From Candidatus Omnitrophota bacterium (GTDB lineage Bacteria; Omnitrophota; Gorgyraeia; Gorgyraeales; Gorgyraeaceae): a stretch of 20,222 bases of DNA. Position 1 is the first letter of the stretch, and every line of letters starts with the position of its first letter. Location: the NCBI GenBank assembly GCA_018901615.1, contig JAHIEN010000121.1, positions 1-20,222 on the forward strand. Direction: 5' to 3'. The position numbers and the translations under genes are program-made. Shown in pieces: positions 12,323-20,222 of this stretch. The notes under the pieces are model-generated. The model did not search any database and was not told the DNA's origin. It saw only the letters and a program-made list of their open reading frames with translations.

Positions 12323-15300
12323 ATGCTTGACTGGCAAGAAAAAAAATGGGTTAAGGTAATCGCAGTGACTGTAGTGATTGCCTTCCTGTCATATGATATT
12401 GCATGGGCTACTGATTTTTCTCCCATCAGCTTACCTGATTCGTCTACGTCAATACTCTCCAAGATAAAAAATTTCGTTTCCCAAAAAATATATAATAATA
12501 TAAAGATTGAAGAGATAGGAGATACGGAACTTCTTTTCAAGAGCCAACTAGTGCCTTCAAAGAAGTACGAAGAGCGCTCTGGGTTTATGCGCATTGATAC
12601 TGTGAAGCAGATGATAAAGCGCCAGATGGATGAACTCCAGAAGATGCGCCAGATCGAGGAAGACCGCATTAATAAAGCTGTCATAAATTATAATGTTAAT
12701 AAAGGCATGTATATGGATGCAGTGGAAAAAGGACAGGCTTCCCAGTCCATCACTGAACAGGTCATGAAGGCGAGGGGCGACACCATGAGCGCAGCAGCCG
12801 CCGCGAGCGAATTCAACTATGTCCTCAATAAGGACGGCTCCCGCGTGAATTATAAAGACGGCCTCCCCTCATCCATCCAGAATGAGAAAATCATAGACGC
12901 CATGGGCAATAAGAGCATAAAGAATACTTCCAACATGCAATATGACCCTGAGAGGCTCTTAAGTTCTTATGACTCTGAGATAATAGATGCACACGGCAAT
13001 GTCACTAAGGTCGACTGGTACGGTGCCGAATACGCGCCGGGCTCAATATGGTATGCTGGGGCAGCCACCAATGCCAATAAATTCCTCCTCGGTTATAGAG
13101 AGATTATCACTGACCCCTACGGCACTATCACCACCAGGGAGTGGTCAGCCGCAATGGATGCCTATAAAAAAGATAGCAAGAAGGCATCTAGCTATAAAGA
13201 GACCATGAAAGATGCCTTGGGAGGTATTATTTCTATATCCACCACCACCGATGTCGAATACGATGACGACAGGGTAAAGAGTTACCATCAGGCCTCAGAG
13301 GATACGTGGGGGAATCTCACTACCCTTGACTGGGAGGCAATCTACACAAAAGACAGCCTTCTTGCGTCTGTCCTGACAAAGGAGAATTCTGCCTCGCGGG
13401 ACGGCTCCACATCATATAGCGAGAACCTGACCACATACAAGTACGACGGTGATAATAAACTTTCATCAGCCGCAGGACAAGGCACCTTTCTGGGGGAAGA
13501 CCCTTACGGGAACATAAATTCAGGCACAATGAGTCAGGTCTATGAGATGGTTAATGGCGCGCTCAAGCTCGCGAAAAATATAACAAGGGCCCATTATGAG
13601 AATATAGACGGTTCTATTGCCGAAAGTGAGAGCACAGTCAGTTATATCTATGGGCCAACGAATCTCCTTGTGAATGCAGAGGGTAAGACACTTACAACCG
13701 GGGAGGATGTGTTCGGGAACGGCTATACCTCAGTTACTGATGAGACCTACGACATTATTGCGAGCCAGTCGAGGCGTGTCCGCGTAGTCACGCTGAACGA
13801 TTCAGAGGACATCTTTGGCTCAGTCAATCATTCTGAGACCGTCAATGAATATAGCTATGACGAGCTGACAGGAAAACTTTTATCAGCCGACGGCTACACT
13901 GATTCCAAATCAATGGATATATTCGGGGACGAGGCCAATACTCGTACGACCAACATATACCAGATCATAAACGGTCAACCATGCCTCATAGGCTCAGAAA
14001 CAAGGGGAGACCTCATAAACCCTGCAAGCGACCTGGGTAAAACTATAACTGATATTCAAATATTCCTTGAGGGTTTTGTGGCGATTGACGAGGACGCCAA
14101 GGAAACCAAGCTCGAAGAGGTTGGTTTTAGGGGGCTCGGGCTCGAACTAGTCAGTCTTACATCAGCAGGCCTTGATAAGATACTAGGGTGGCTATGGAGG
14201 GCCTCCACAGAGCTTATAAACTGCGCAATAAATTCGCTCTATAATATACTTTCAACTCTTGGGATTTCAGTTACCAAGCAAGAATTAGTGCAAAAAACAA
14301 TTCTAATAGATATCCTGACCGGTATTATAACTCCTGAAACAGCAACCGGTGACCTGATGCTGTCAATGTATTCCATGGCAAAAGCAGCCCAGGCAAAAGG
14401 CGTCACGCTTAATGGCGCAAACGTAACAATTGACCAATTAAAATCTATAGGACAACCTGTTATAGCTTATGTTGGAGGAGATCACTATATAGTAATAAAA
14501 TCAATAGACTCTGTGAATGTCACTTATATTGAAAAAGACGAAGAGCACACTGTTAGCGTTGCCGAATTCTTAAATATATGGGGAGGTATTATCTTAACGC
14601 CTGTAGTGCCTCAGGGCGCAAATGTCCTGGATATAGAAGCGCTTAAAGAAATTAAAGGCGCAAAAACAAACCCTCCAGATCTAGGATGGAAACCTTGGGG
14701 GAGCGGGAGGCATGTCTGGAGTTATTCTGACGATGGCGGGTTTGACGTATATCGGACAGGGTCTCCCGGCGATGCCGGATATTATGTATATTATCATTCG
14801 TGGAATAATAAAGATGGAAGCGACAGTTTAATTGTTTTAGAAGGCAGAAAAGTGTATAAAAGAGACTCCGGGAAAAAGGGCACCACAGTAATTGTGGCCG
14901 AGCTTATGCCAAGAGGAACCCGAGGTGTTAAATGGGCGGATTACTGGTCAGAGAATAAAGATCCTGAGAAAGAAAAGACAATAACTGTAGCAAGAATAGA
15001 TCGCGACGGAGGCAATTATAAAATAGACGGCCAATCTTTTATGTACGGCGGGCTTGCCACTTGTCTAATTTCCATAACTCGCGTGATAGGAGGAGAGCGC
15101 ATAAATCCGATAATGTATATCTTAAGAAATGATCTAGGGCCTCAGTGGGGCCAAGGCGGAGATGCGGTTAATAATACAGGAAATAGCAACAATCATGCCG
15201 AATCTAGCTGGTCTTATGATCCATATGGGTTCGGAGTTATCAAAGATCTGACTGTTAGTGTAAACGATGTTGAAACCGATATATTTACTCCTCAAGAGGG

Positions 15301-18300
15301 GAAAGACTTGTCATTCACAATCGATTTTTCAGAAAACTGGGAAGTTCCAGAGACTATAGGAGATGAATTTATTATCAATCCTCTTGCCGCAGGAACTTAT
15401 ACTTATAATACTGGTTCAGTGCCTGTAGAATGGATGGAAGGTTATGTAAACGACACGTACGGAGATCATAGAGAATATAATACCCAGGACGTCGCTAATA
15501 CGGCTGAAGTTACTATTACATATAATAATGGCACGCCTTATGGCACTGTACATGTAAAAATAACCAGGAATATCCCTATTCAAAGATCTAATACATATAT
15601 AGAGAGAACAATTCCGGGCTACTGGGAAACAGTTGTAGATGCTGAAGATTATTATTTAAATAGTAATGCTACAGATTACGGATACAGGCCAAGCAAAGTT
15701 TGGGTGCCGGCAGTAACACATACAGAGAATGTACCAGCAGTAACGCATCAAGAATGGGTGCCGCCAGTATATTATTATCGTACTGACTACTCCGCTGAAT
15801 GGACAACAAGTACTGTGGCGGAGTTTGATTACGCGCCTAGCAATAATCAGTCGCAAGGGATGAGCTTGGACGCAACAGCTATTTTTAAGAAGATGAAAGC
15901 AGACAGCCCGGACAACACTATGTGGAAAACGGCTGCTGTAAACACGTCTCCAGCTTTCACTCAAACATGTACATTGGTTTCAAATGGAAAAGGCGGTTTT
16001 GTCCCAGTTGTTACCAGGTCTTACGGAAACAGCACGTCTGTTCTTAACAATATCTCTCTTCATACGCTAGGCAATTTGAGCAGCTTGGTTCCTAATGAAG
16101 GCGGACTAGCTTATATGCCAGGAAATATTGATATAGATACTCGTATGATTACCTCTGGAATTGTTCATTACTCACTGAGCATTTCTACAAATAGCGTTAT
16201 AAGCGGCGCAGAGATAGGCAATCGGCCTTCTAATCCCAAGGCGGCCAGCCCGACGGGAGTTTTTACTTCTCAAGCCCTATCTCCTATACTGAACTCTCAG
16301 ACTATACTAACATTTGACTCTGGTAATAATATCGATAGCCTTTTGGTGCCTGATTATGAGCTCGGAGTTGTAAAATACTTAAGAAAAGAGGTTATTTCAG
16401 AAAACACGTTCAGGATGAAATCCGAAACCTCGAATATGCCTGATATAAAGTTAACGCTTGGTAAAGATGGAAAAATGACCATAGAGTATATAGATTCTGA
16501 AAAAGAACCCATTGTCATAAGTTTGGAAAACAATAAGGCGGTAACGCAGGTTAAAGGGGCTGATATAGAAGGAAGCTACGAGGTCTCTAAGGATGTTTAT
16601 GGCAACAAGATAATGCTGGTAGATTTCCAGCATAAAGAGAGAAAAGAAGAACTGAACCTGAAAACATCCATGAATATAGTGGAAGCGATAAAAAGATTCC
16701 TGGAAGAAAAGATGAATGCCGTGGGTATTGTGCCGGACAAGGTAAGGGACGCCCTAAAGAACTTTTCAGGCATTGATAAATTTGTAAAATGGCTTACCCA
16801 GATGGGGACATATATTATAAACTGCGCTATCGAAGCTATGAAAATGATACTTAATAAAGCGGGTATAAGCTTAGGGATAGAAGAATTGGCAGTAGACACT
16901 ATTCTTTTGGATCTGTTGGACGGTAACCTGAGCCCCAAAACAACAGCCATGCTTTATTCCACATTCTCCACGATAGAAAAAGTCGCGCAGAATAGAGGCC
17001 TTAATTTAAAGACCATGTATCTTACAAGGAGCCAGCTTGAGAACATAACAACGCCTGTTATAGCGCATGTTGGAGGAGACCACGCGGTTATAGTCACAGG
17101 CGTATATAATGATGAAGTGTATGTTATTGAATCAGACGGTAAATTATACAATGTGCCCATAGGAGAATTTTTACAGGAATGGAGCGGATTTGTATTGGCG
17201 GAAAGAGCCCCTCCTATGTCTGTACTAACAGGACCGGATGTCAATATCCCGGAAGTGAACCCTCCATCAGAAATCCCCTCAACGCCGTATATAGAAAAAG
17301 AATTTATTGCCTCATATATTTCCACGCCGGAAGAAAAACTTACCCCAGAAGCAATAGAAGAAAGATTAGAATCGGAGCTTAGCGGAGAAGTATCAGGACC
17401 GCAAACCAGGATTTTTGTCACAGGCGGCCTGGCGTTGTTTGAAACCAATCAATTTGGCGATAAGATTTCGCGCGCTTCTTTTAGTTCTGAAAATAAAGAT
17501 CTGGATATCATCAGCACTATAGGCGTCGATGGGTCTGTAAGTTATGCAGAGTCCTGGGTGGATTATGAATACGATGCAGATGGGCGCTTAATAGGAGCGG
17601 CTGGCGGGAGCGGCACATGGGGAGAGGATATCTTTGGAAATTCATATGTAACCAATGCCACAGACATATATATCATCCTGGCAGGCCAGGCGAAGAAGAT
17701 AACAACAGATTCTGTTACCGAATCTGAGAATCTGGACGGTTCCACAAGCGTTACTACCAGCGTCTTGAATTATGAATATACGGATGGGACTGAAGATCCA
17801 GCCTTATTTCAGCCGGAGTATTTAGATGAAAACGGAAAGGTTTTGATAGGGCTTTTGAAGTATGCGGATGGGAATAACGTCAGCGTGGGTAAAGATATAT
17901 TTGGCAATGCCTATACAACTACCACCTTAGATACGTATAAGATTATTAAAGGAGAGGCGAAGATAGAAAAGAATACGTCCAATACAGAAAGCCAGACAAT
18001 ATCAGGCGCTATCAGTAAAAGCCAGTCTGTAATTACTTATACATATACAGATGGGACAGAGGATCCAAAGGACTTACCCGCTGAATATATTGATGCGAAT
18101 GGGAAAGTGATTGCGGGATTTTTAAAGGATACATCCGGTGCTAGCAATACTTCTTCTGAAGATGTTTTCGGAAATAGCTATACGACTACCACAACCGATA
18201 CTTATATCATTATAGATAACAGGCCAAAAGTCCTTGTTTCTGATTCAATAACCAGTTCTATTGGTCTGGACGGGCTTATCAATATCAATACAGGCCGCAT

Positions 18301-20222
18301 TGAATATGCCTATAGCACGGATGAAGAACCGTACATTAACTCCAATACCAATAGGTCAGGCGCAGGTGTCTTGATTGGGGCAAATGGAAATAATGTAGCT
18401 GTAGGAGAAGATGTCTTCGGAAGTAAATATACCACTACTACCACCAATGTTTATACCATTGCTTTAAACGGCCAGGCAAAGATCCAAACAGCTGCTTCAC
18501 TGATTGAAACAGAGAATATAGATGGCTCTATTAGGAGAGAAGAAAGCGTCCTGAATTATGAATATACGGATGGGACTGAAGATCCGGCTTCATTACAGCC
18601 GGAGTATTTAGATGAAAACGGAAAGGTTTTGATAGGGCTTTTAAAGAATGCGACAGGCACCAGCAATACTTATGGCGAAGATGTTTTCGGCAATAAATAT
18701 ACAACTTCCAGCTCAAATAAATATACTTATAGAAAAGGCGAGTCCTTTGTCGATAGGATCGATACAGTTACAATGTCCGAAGATGCTTTTGGGAATAGTA
18801 CTACTACTACAAGCTGGTTCAAATATTCTTATGGCAGTGTGACTAAAGGAGAACAGGGGGCTTTAAGAGATGCTGAGTTTGTAATGTTAGGCGCAGAGGG
18901 CGGATCTGTAACTGAAGGCAGTGATGTATATGGAGCAAGCTATGTTACAACCACTACGAATACCTATGTATTTAATAAAGGCCAGGTTTATGTAGACAGA
19001 GTGGATAATTTGACAAAAGGCTCTGATCTATTTGGTACCAGTTACACTACGGTTAGTTTTATGGATTACGAATACGGCTCTCTTAAGGCAGGCGAAGAAT
19101 ACGCCTTAAGAGACGCTGATTTTATTCTAATAGGAGCTACTGCTGGAAACGAAAGTAATGGCGGCGATGTTTTCGGCTCAATTTACTGCGCTACAACTAC
19201 TAATACCTATACTTATTATAAAGGCCAGGTTTCTGTTGATCGTTCAGATACTGTTAATACCGGCTCTGATCTGTTTGGCTCCAGTTATACTACAACCAGT
19301 TTTGTGGATTATGAATATGGCTCGCTTTCAAAAGGTGAAAATGACGCTTTAAGAAACGCAGAGTTTATATTAATCGGCGCTGCGGGCGAATCTATAAATG
19401 TAACAACTAACATATTTGGAGAAATTAGCAATAGTTTAACAGTTAATAACTATATAATGTTAGGAGGCCAGGCATTAATAGGATCTGCAAATGTTACTAC
19501 AACAGGCACCAATCTCTTTGGAGAGAGTTATACCACAGTTTCTACGACAAGTTATACCTATTATGACGGCCAGACCGGGCCTAATAAAGTCCTGGGCGAG
19601 ATAAACGGGGTTGTGACAGATTCTGCAACTACCGGCACTGACATCTGGGGAGCGGCATACACGACTATATCCAACACCACTTATGAGATCATAAATAATA
19701 GGGCCCTTGCCTCAGTTGTAACCTCTACTACTAATGGCATAAACCTCTTCGGTGAAAGTCCCACCACGACATCCACCACATACTATAGCTATAAGACGCA
19801 GGCTGGCGAAGCAGGCAGCGTCTTTGAGGGAAAAACGCTCATCGGGATACTTGATAGCGATCCTTTAAAGACATACACAGTATCTGAGAACACCGGCTCT
19901 GACATCTGGGGCGCTGCATACTTTACGACATCCAAGACCACTTACGTCATTATCAATAACAGAGCCTTTGCCTCAGTTGTAACCTCTACCACGCAAAGCA
20001 CAAACCTCTTTGGAGAGACCTACACCACAACTTCCACCACAAGTTATACCTATTATGACGGCCAGACAGGGCCTAATAAAGTCCTGGGCGAGATAAGCGG
20101 GGCTGTGACAGACTCTACAACAACCGGCTCTGACATCTGGGGAGCGGCATACGTGACAACCTCGCATACTGAATACTACATAATAAATAATAGGGCCCTT
20201 GCATCAGTTGTAACATCTAAAA
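12323..20222 (+). CDS. Giant exported repeat protein with two C39-peptidase-like domains (3' end outside window)
   Basis: One frame stays open from ATG 12323 to the window end (2,633 codons seen), so the gene is longer. Residues 1-29 are a signal peptide ending AWA. Residues about 190-580 carry degenerate D-x-[FYW]-G motifs (DPYGTITT, DTWGNLTT, EDVFGNGYTS). The first C39-like domain has C634 (INCAINSL) and H721 (GGDHYIVI). A region with aromatic VPAVTH-type repeats follows (about 790-1,450). A second C39-like domain has C1501 (INCAIEAM) and H1587 (GGDHAVIV), then a Pro/Glu-rich linker. From about 1,700 on, D-[IVL]-[FYW]-G-x-x-Y-T-T repeats of 81-89 residues fill the rest. The start has GGGG upstream and an in-frame stop at 12305. 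It is exported through Sec and controlled by the c-di-GMP riboswitch. Adhesin, surface fibre or predation/host-contact roles are inference. A catalytic aspartate for C39 is not obvious, so the domains may only bind. Confidence 0.9.
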   Translation, partial: MLDWQEKKWVKVIAVTVVIAFLSYDIAWATDFSPISLPDSSTSILSKIKNFVSQKIYNNIKIEEIGDTELLFKSQLVPSKKYEERSGFMRIDTVKQMIKRQMDELQKMRQIEEDRINKAVINYNVNKGMYMDAVEKGQASQSITEQVMKARGDTMSAAAAASEFNYVLNKDGSRVNYKDGLPSSIQNEKIIDAMGNKSIKNTSNMQYDPERLLSSYDSEIIDAHGNVTKVDWYGAEYAPGSIWYAGAATNANKFLLGYREIITDPYGTITTREWSAAMDAYKKDSKKASSYKETMKDALGGIISISTTTDVEYDDDRVKSYHQASEDTWGNLTTLDWEAIYTKDSLLASVLTKENSASRDGSTSYSENLTTYKYDGDNKLSSAAGQGTFLGEDPYGNINSGTMSQVYEMVNGALKLAKNITRAHYENIDGSIAESESTVSYIYGPTNLLVNAEGKTLTTGEDVFGNGYTSVTDETYDIIASQSRRVRVVTLNDSEDIFGSVNHSETVNEYSYDELTGKLLSADGYTDSKSMDIFGDEANTRTTNIYQIINGQPCLIGSETRGDLINPASDLGKTITDIQIFLEGFVAIDEDAKETKLEEVGFRGLGLELVSLTSAGLDKILGWLWRASTELINCAINSLYNILSTLGISVTKQELVQKTILIDILTGIITPETATGDLMLSMYSMAKAAQAKGVTLNGANVTIDQLKSIGQPVIAYVGGDHYIVIKSIDSVNVTYIEKDEEHTVSVAEFLNIWGGIILTPVVPQGANVLDIEALKEIKGAKTNPPDLGWKPWGSGRHVWSYSDDGGFDVYRTGSPGDAGYYVYYHSWNNKDGSDSLIVLEGRKVYKRDSGKKGTTVIVAELMPRGTRGVKWADYWSENKDPEKEKTITVARIDRDGGNYKIDGQSFMYGGLATCLISITRVIGGERINPIMYILRNDLGPQWGQGGDAVNNTGNSNNHAESSWSYDPYGFGVIKDLTVSVNDVETDIFTPQEGKDLSFTIDFSENWEVPETIGDEFIINPLAAGTYTYNTGSVPVEWMEGYVNDTYGDHREYNTQDVANTAEVTITYNNGTPYGTVHVKITRNIPIQRSNTYIERTIPGYWETVVDAEDYYLNSNATDYGYRPSKVWVPAVTHTENVPAVTHQEWVPPVYYYRTDYSAEWTTSTVAEFDYAPSNNQSQGMSLDATAIFKKMKADSPDNTMWKTAAVNTSPAFTQTCTLVSNGKGGFVPVVTRSYGNSTSVLNNISLHTLGNLSSLVPNEGGLAYMPGNIDIDTRMITSGIVHYSLSISTNSVISGAEIGNRPSNPKAASPTGVFTSQALSPILNSQTILTFDSGNNIDSLLVPDYELGVVKYLRKEVISENTFRMKSETSNMPDIKLTLGKDGKMTIEYIDSEKEPIVISLENNKAVTQVKGADIEGSYEVSKDVYGNKIMLVDFQHKERKEELNLKTSMNIVEAIKRFLEEKMNAVGIVPDKVRDALKNFSGIDKFVKWLTQMGTYIINCAIEAMKMILNKAGISLGIEELAVDTILLDLLDGNLSPKTTAMLYSTFSTIEKVAQNRGLNLKTMYLTRSQLENITTPVIAHVGGDHAVIVTGVYNDEVYVIESDGKLYNVPIGEFLQEWSGFVLAERAPPMSVLTGPDVNIPEVNPPSEIPSTPYIEKEFIASYISTPEEKLTPEAIEERLESELSGEVSGPQTRIFVTGGLALFETNQFGDKISRASFSSENKDLDIISTIGVDGSVSYAESWVDYEYDADGRLIGAAGGSGTWGEDIFGNSYVTNATDIYIILAGQAKKITTDSVTESENLDGSTSVTTSVLNYEYTDGTEDPALFQPEYLDENGKVLIGLLKYADGNNVSVGKDIFGNAYTTTTLDTYKIIKGEAKIEKNTSNTESQTISGAISKSQSVITYTYTDGTEDPKDLPAEYIDANGKVIAGFLKDTSGASNTSSEDVFGNSYTTTTTDTYIIIDNRPKVLVSDSITSSIGLDGLININTGRIEYAYSTDEEPYINSNTNRSGAGVLIGANGNNVAVGEDVFGSKYTTTTTNVYTIALNGQAKIQTAASLIETENIDGSIRREESVLNYEYTDGTEDPASLQPEYLDENGKVLIGLLKNATGTSNTYGEDVFGNKYTTSSSNKYTYRKGESFVDRIDTVTMSEDAFGNSTTTTSWFKYSYGSVTKGEQGALRDAEFVMLGAEGGSVTEGSDVYGASYVTTTTNTYVFNKGQVYVDRVDNLTKGSDLFGTSYTTVSFMDYEYGSLKAGEEYALRDADFILIGATAGNESNGGDVFGSIYCATTTNTYTYYKGQVSVDRSDTVNTGSDLFGSSYTTTSFVDYEYGSLSKGENDALRNAEFILIGAAGESINVTTNIFGEISNSLTVNNYIMLGGQALIGSANVTTTGTNLFGESYTTVSTTSYTYYDGQTGPNKVLGEINGVVTDSATTGTDIWGAAYTTISNTTYEIINNRALASVVTSTTNGINLFGESPTTTSTTYYSYKTQAGEAGSVFEGKTLIGILDSDPLKTYTVSENTGSDIWGAAYFTTSKTTYVIINNRAFASVVTSTTQSTNLFGETYTTTSTTSYTYYDGQTGPNKVLGEISGAVTDSTTTGSDIWGAAYVTTSHTEYYIINNRALASVVTSK
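17771..18660 (+). repeat. In-gene repeat class A, four copies of about 84-89 residues
   Basis: Units centred on TATAC/TATAG-GGATG motifs begin near 17777, 18044, 18311 and 18563, spaced 267, 267 and 252 bases, all multiples of three. Each encodes a YTDGTEDP-like turn, a DENGKVLIGLLK-like stretch and a DxFGNxYTTTTxxTY block. Copies 1 and 4 (17761 and 18547) are almost identical in DNA for about 100 bases, closer than the copies between them, which suggests recent duplication or gene conversion. Confidence 0.85.
18782..19400 (+). repeat. In-gene repeat class B, 81-residue period
   Basis: The D-[AL]-F-G blocks at 18782, 19025 and 19268 are exactly 243 bases apart. Each unit reads as D-x-F-G-x-x-Y-T-T, then Y-x-Y-G-S-[LV] with K/A-G-E, then ALR-[DN]-A-[DE]-F and a short hydrophobic strand, followed by a second D-[IV]-[FY]-G block and VDR. 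Confidence 0.85.
19510..20222 (+). repeat. In-gene repeat class C, 164-residue period, continues past window
   Basis: The segment starting at 19551 recurs at 20043 (offset 492 bases, 164 codons) with very high DNA identity across TYYDGQTGPNKVLGEI, TGSDIWGAAY and IINNRALASVVTS. Each period holds two related half units beginning NLFGE and DIWGAAY. The array runs off the right edge. Confidence 0.85.

Noticed and set aside
15656..17448. Several reverse ORFs of 100-164 codons
   Set aside because: All are antisense to the continuous giant frame, whose signal peptide, domains and repeats are clear.
17771..20222. CRISPR array or satellite DNA
   Set aside because: The repeats are long, in frame, diverged at third positions and part of one coding sequence; there are no short constant repeats with spacers.
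12323..20222. RHS/YD-repeat toxin as identity of the giant protein
   Set aside because: The D-[FYW]-G-x-x-Y-T-T units lack the YD-repeat consensus and no RHS core motif is visible within the window.

Overview
The window looks like a piece of an uncultivated, AT-rich, Gram-negative-type bacterium. It has lipoprotein and periplasmic signal peptides and sigma70-like promoters, and every supportable gene lies on the + strand. The giant repeat-rich secreted protein at the right end, with its AWA signal cleavage site, C39-like domains and D-aromatic-G repeats, is the style of very large ORFs reported from the candidate phylum Omnitrophota (OP3). Together with the TPR/GT-C glycosyltransferase-like protein this makes Omnitrophota my best guess. 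The assignment is inference, not proof.

Left part (1-1058): a frameshifted HEPN-domain gene is followed by about 570 bases without a convincing gene. This stretch holds a REP-like fragment, a 113-bp repeat carrying a strong promoter, a probable small RNA with its own terminator, and a palindromic interspersed repeat.

Metabolic part (1059-5822): an MpsC/DUF2294 protein precedes a new promoter and a structured leader with an intrinsic terminator. Then come pckG, purC and a second MpsC/DUF2294 protein, tightly spaced as an operon. The 3' remnant of a PTS EIIA-type gene leads straight into a gamma-class carbonic anhydrase homologue. PEP carboxykinase, carbonic anhydrase and two MpsC paralogues suggest a link to CO2/bicarbonate handling. 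Two or three tiny overlapping ORFs follow.

Envelope part (6049-9627): a secreted lysozyme-like protein, a membrane-anchored coiled-coil protein and a LysM plus amidase lipoprotein form a probable peptidoglycan-acting group. After a second copy of the promoter repeat there is a decayed, internally deleted rubrerythrin-like gene, then mscL and an unidentified membrane protein.

Right part (9628-20222): a third copy of the promoter core drives tRNA-Leu(GAG), whose 3' end lies 11 bases before a large GT-C/TPR membrane protein. tRNA-Glu(CTC) has its own promoter. Then a promoter, a c-di-GMP-I (GEMM-I) riboswitch aptamer and a mutually exclusive intrinsic terminator control a giant exported protein. 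That protein's ORF runs at least 2,633 codons and leaves the window open. It carries two C39-peptidase-like domains and long arrays of D-[FYW]-G repeats. The c-di-GMP-controlled giant protein is the most interesting system here.
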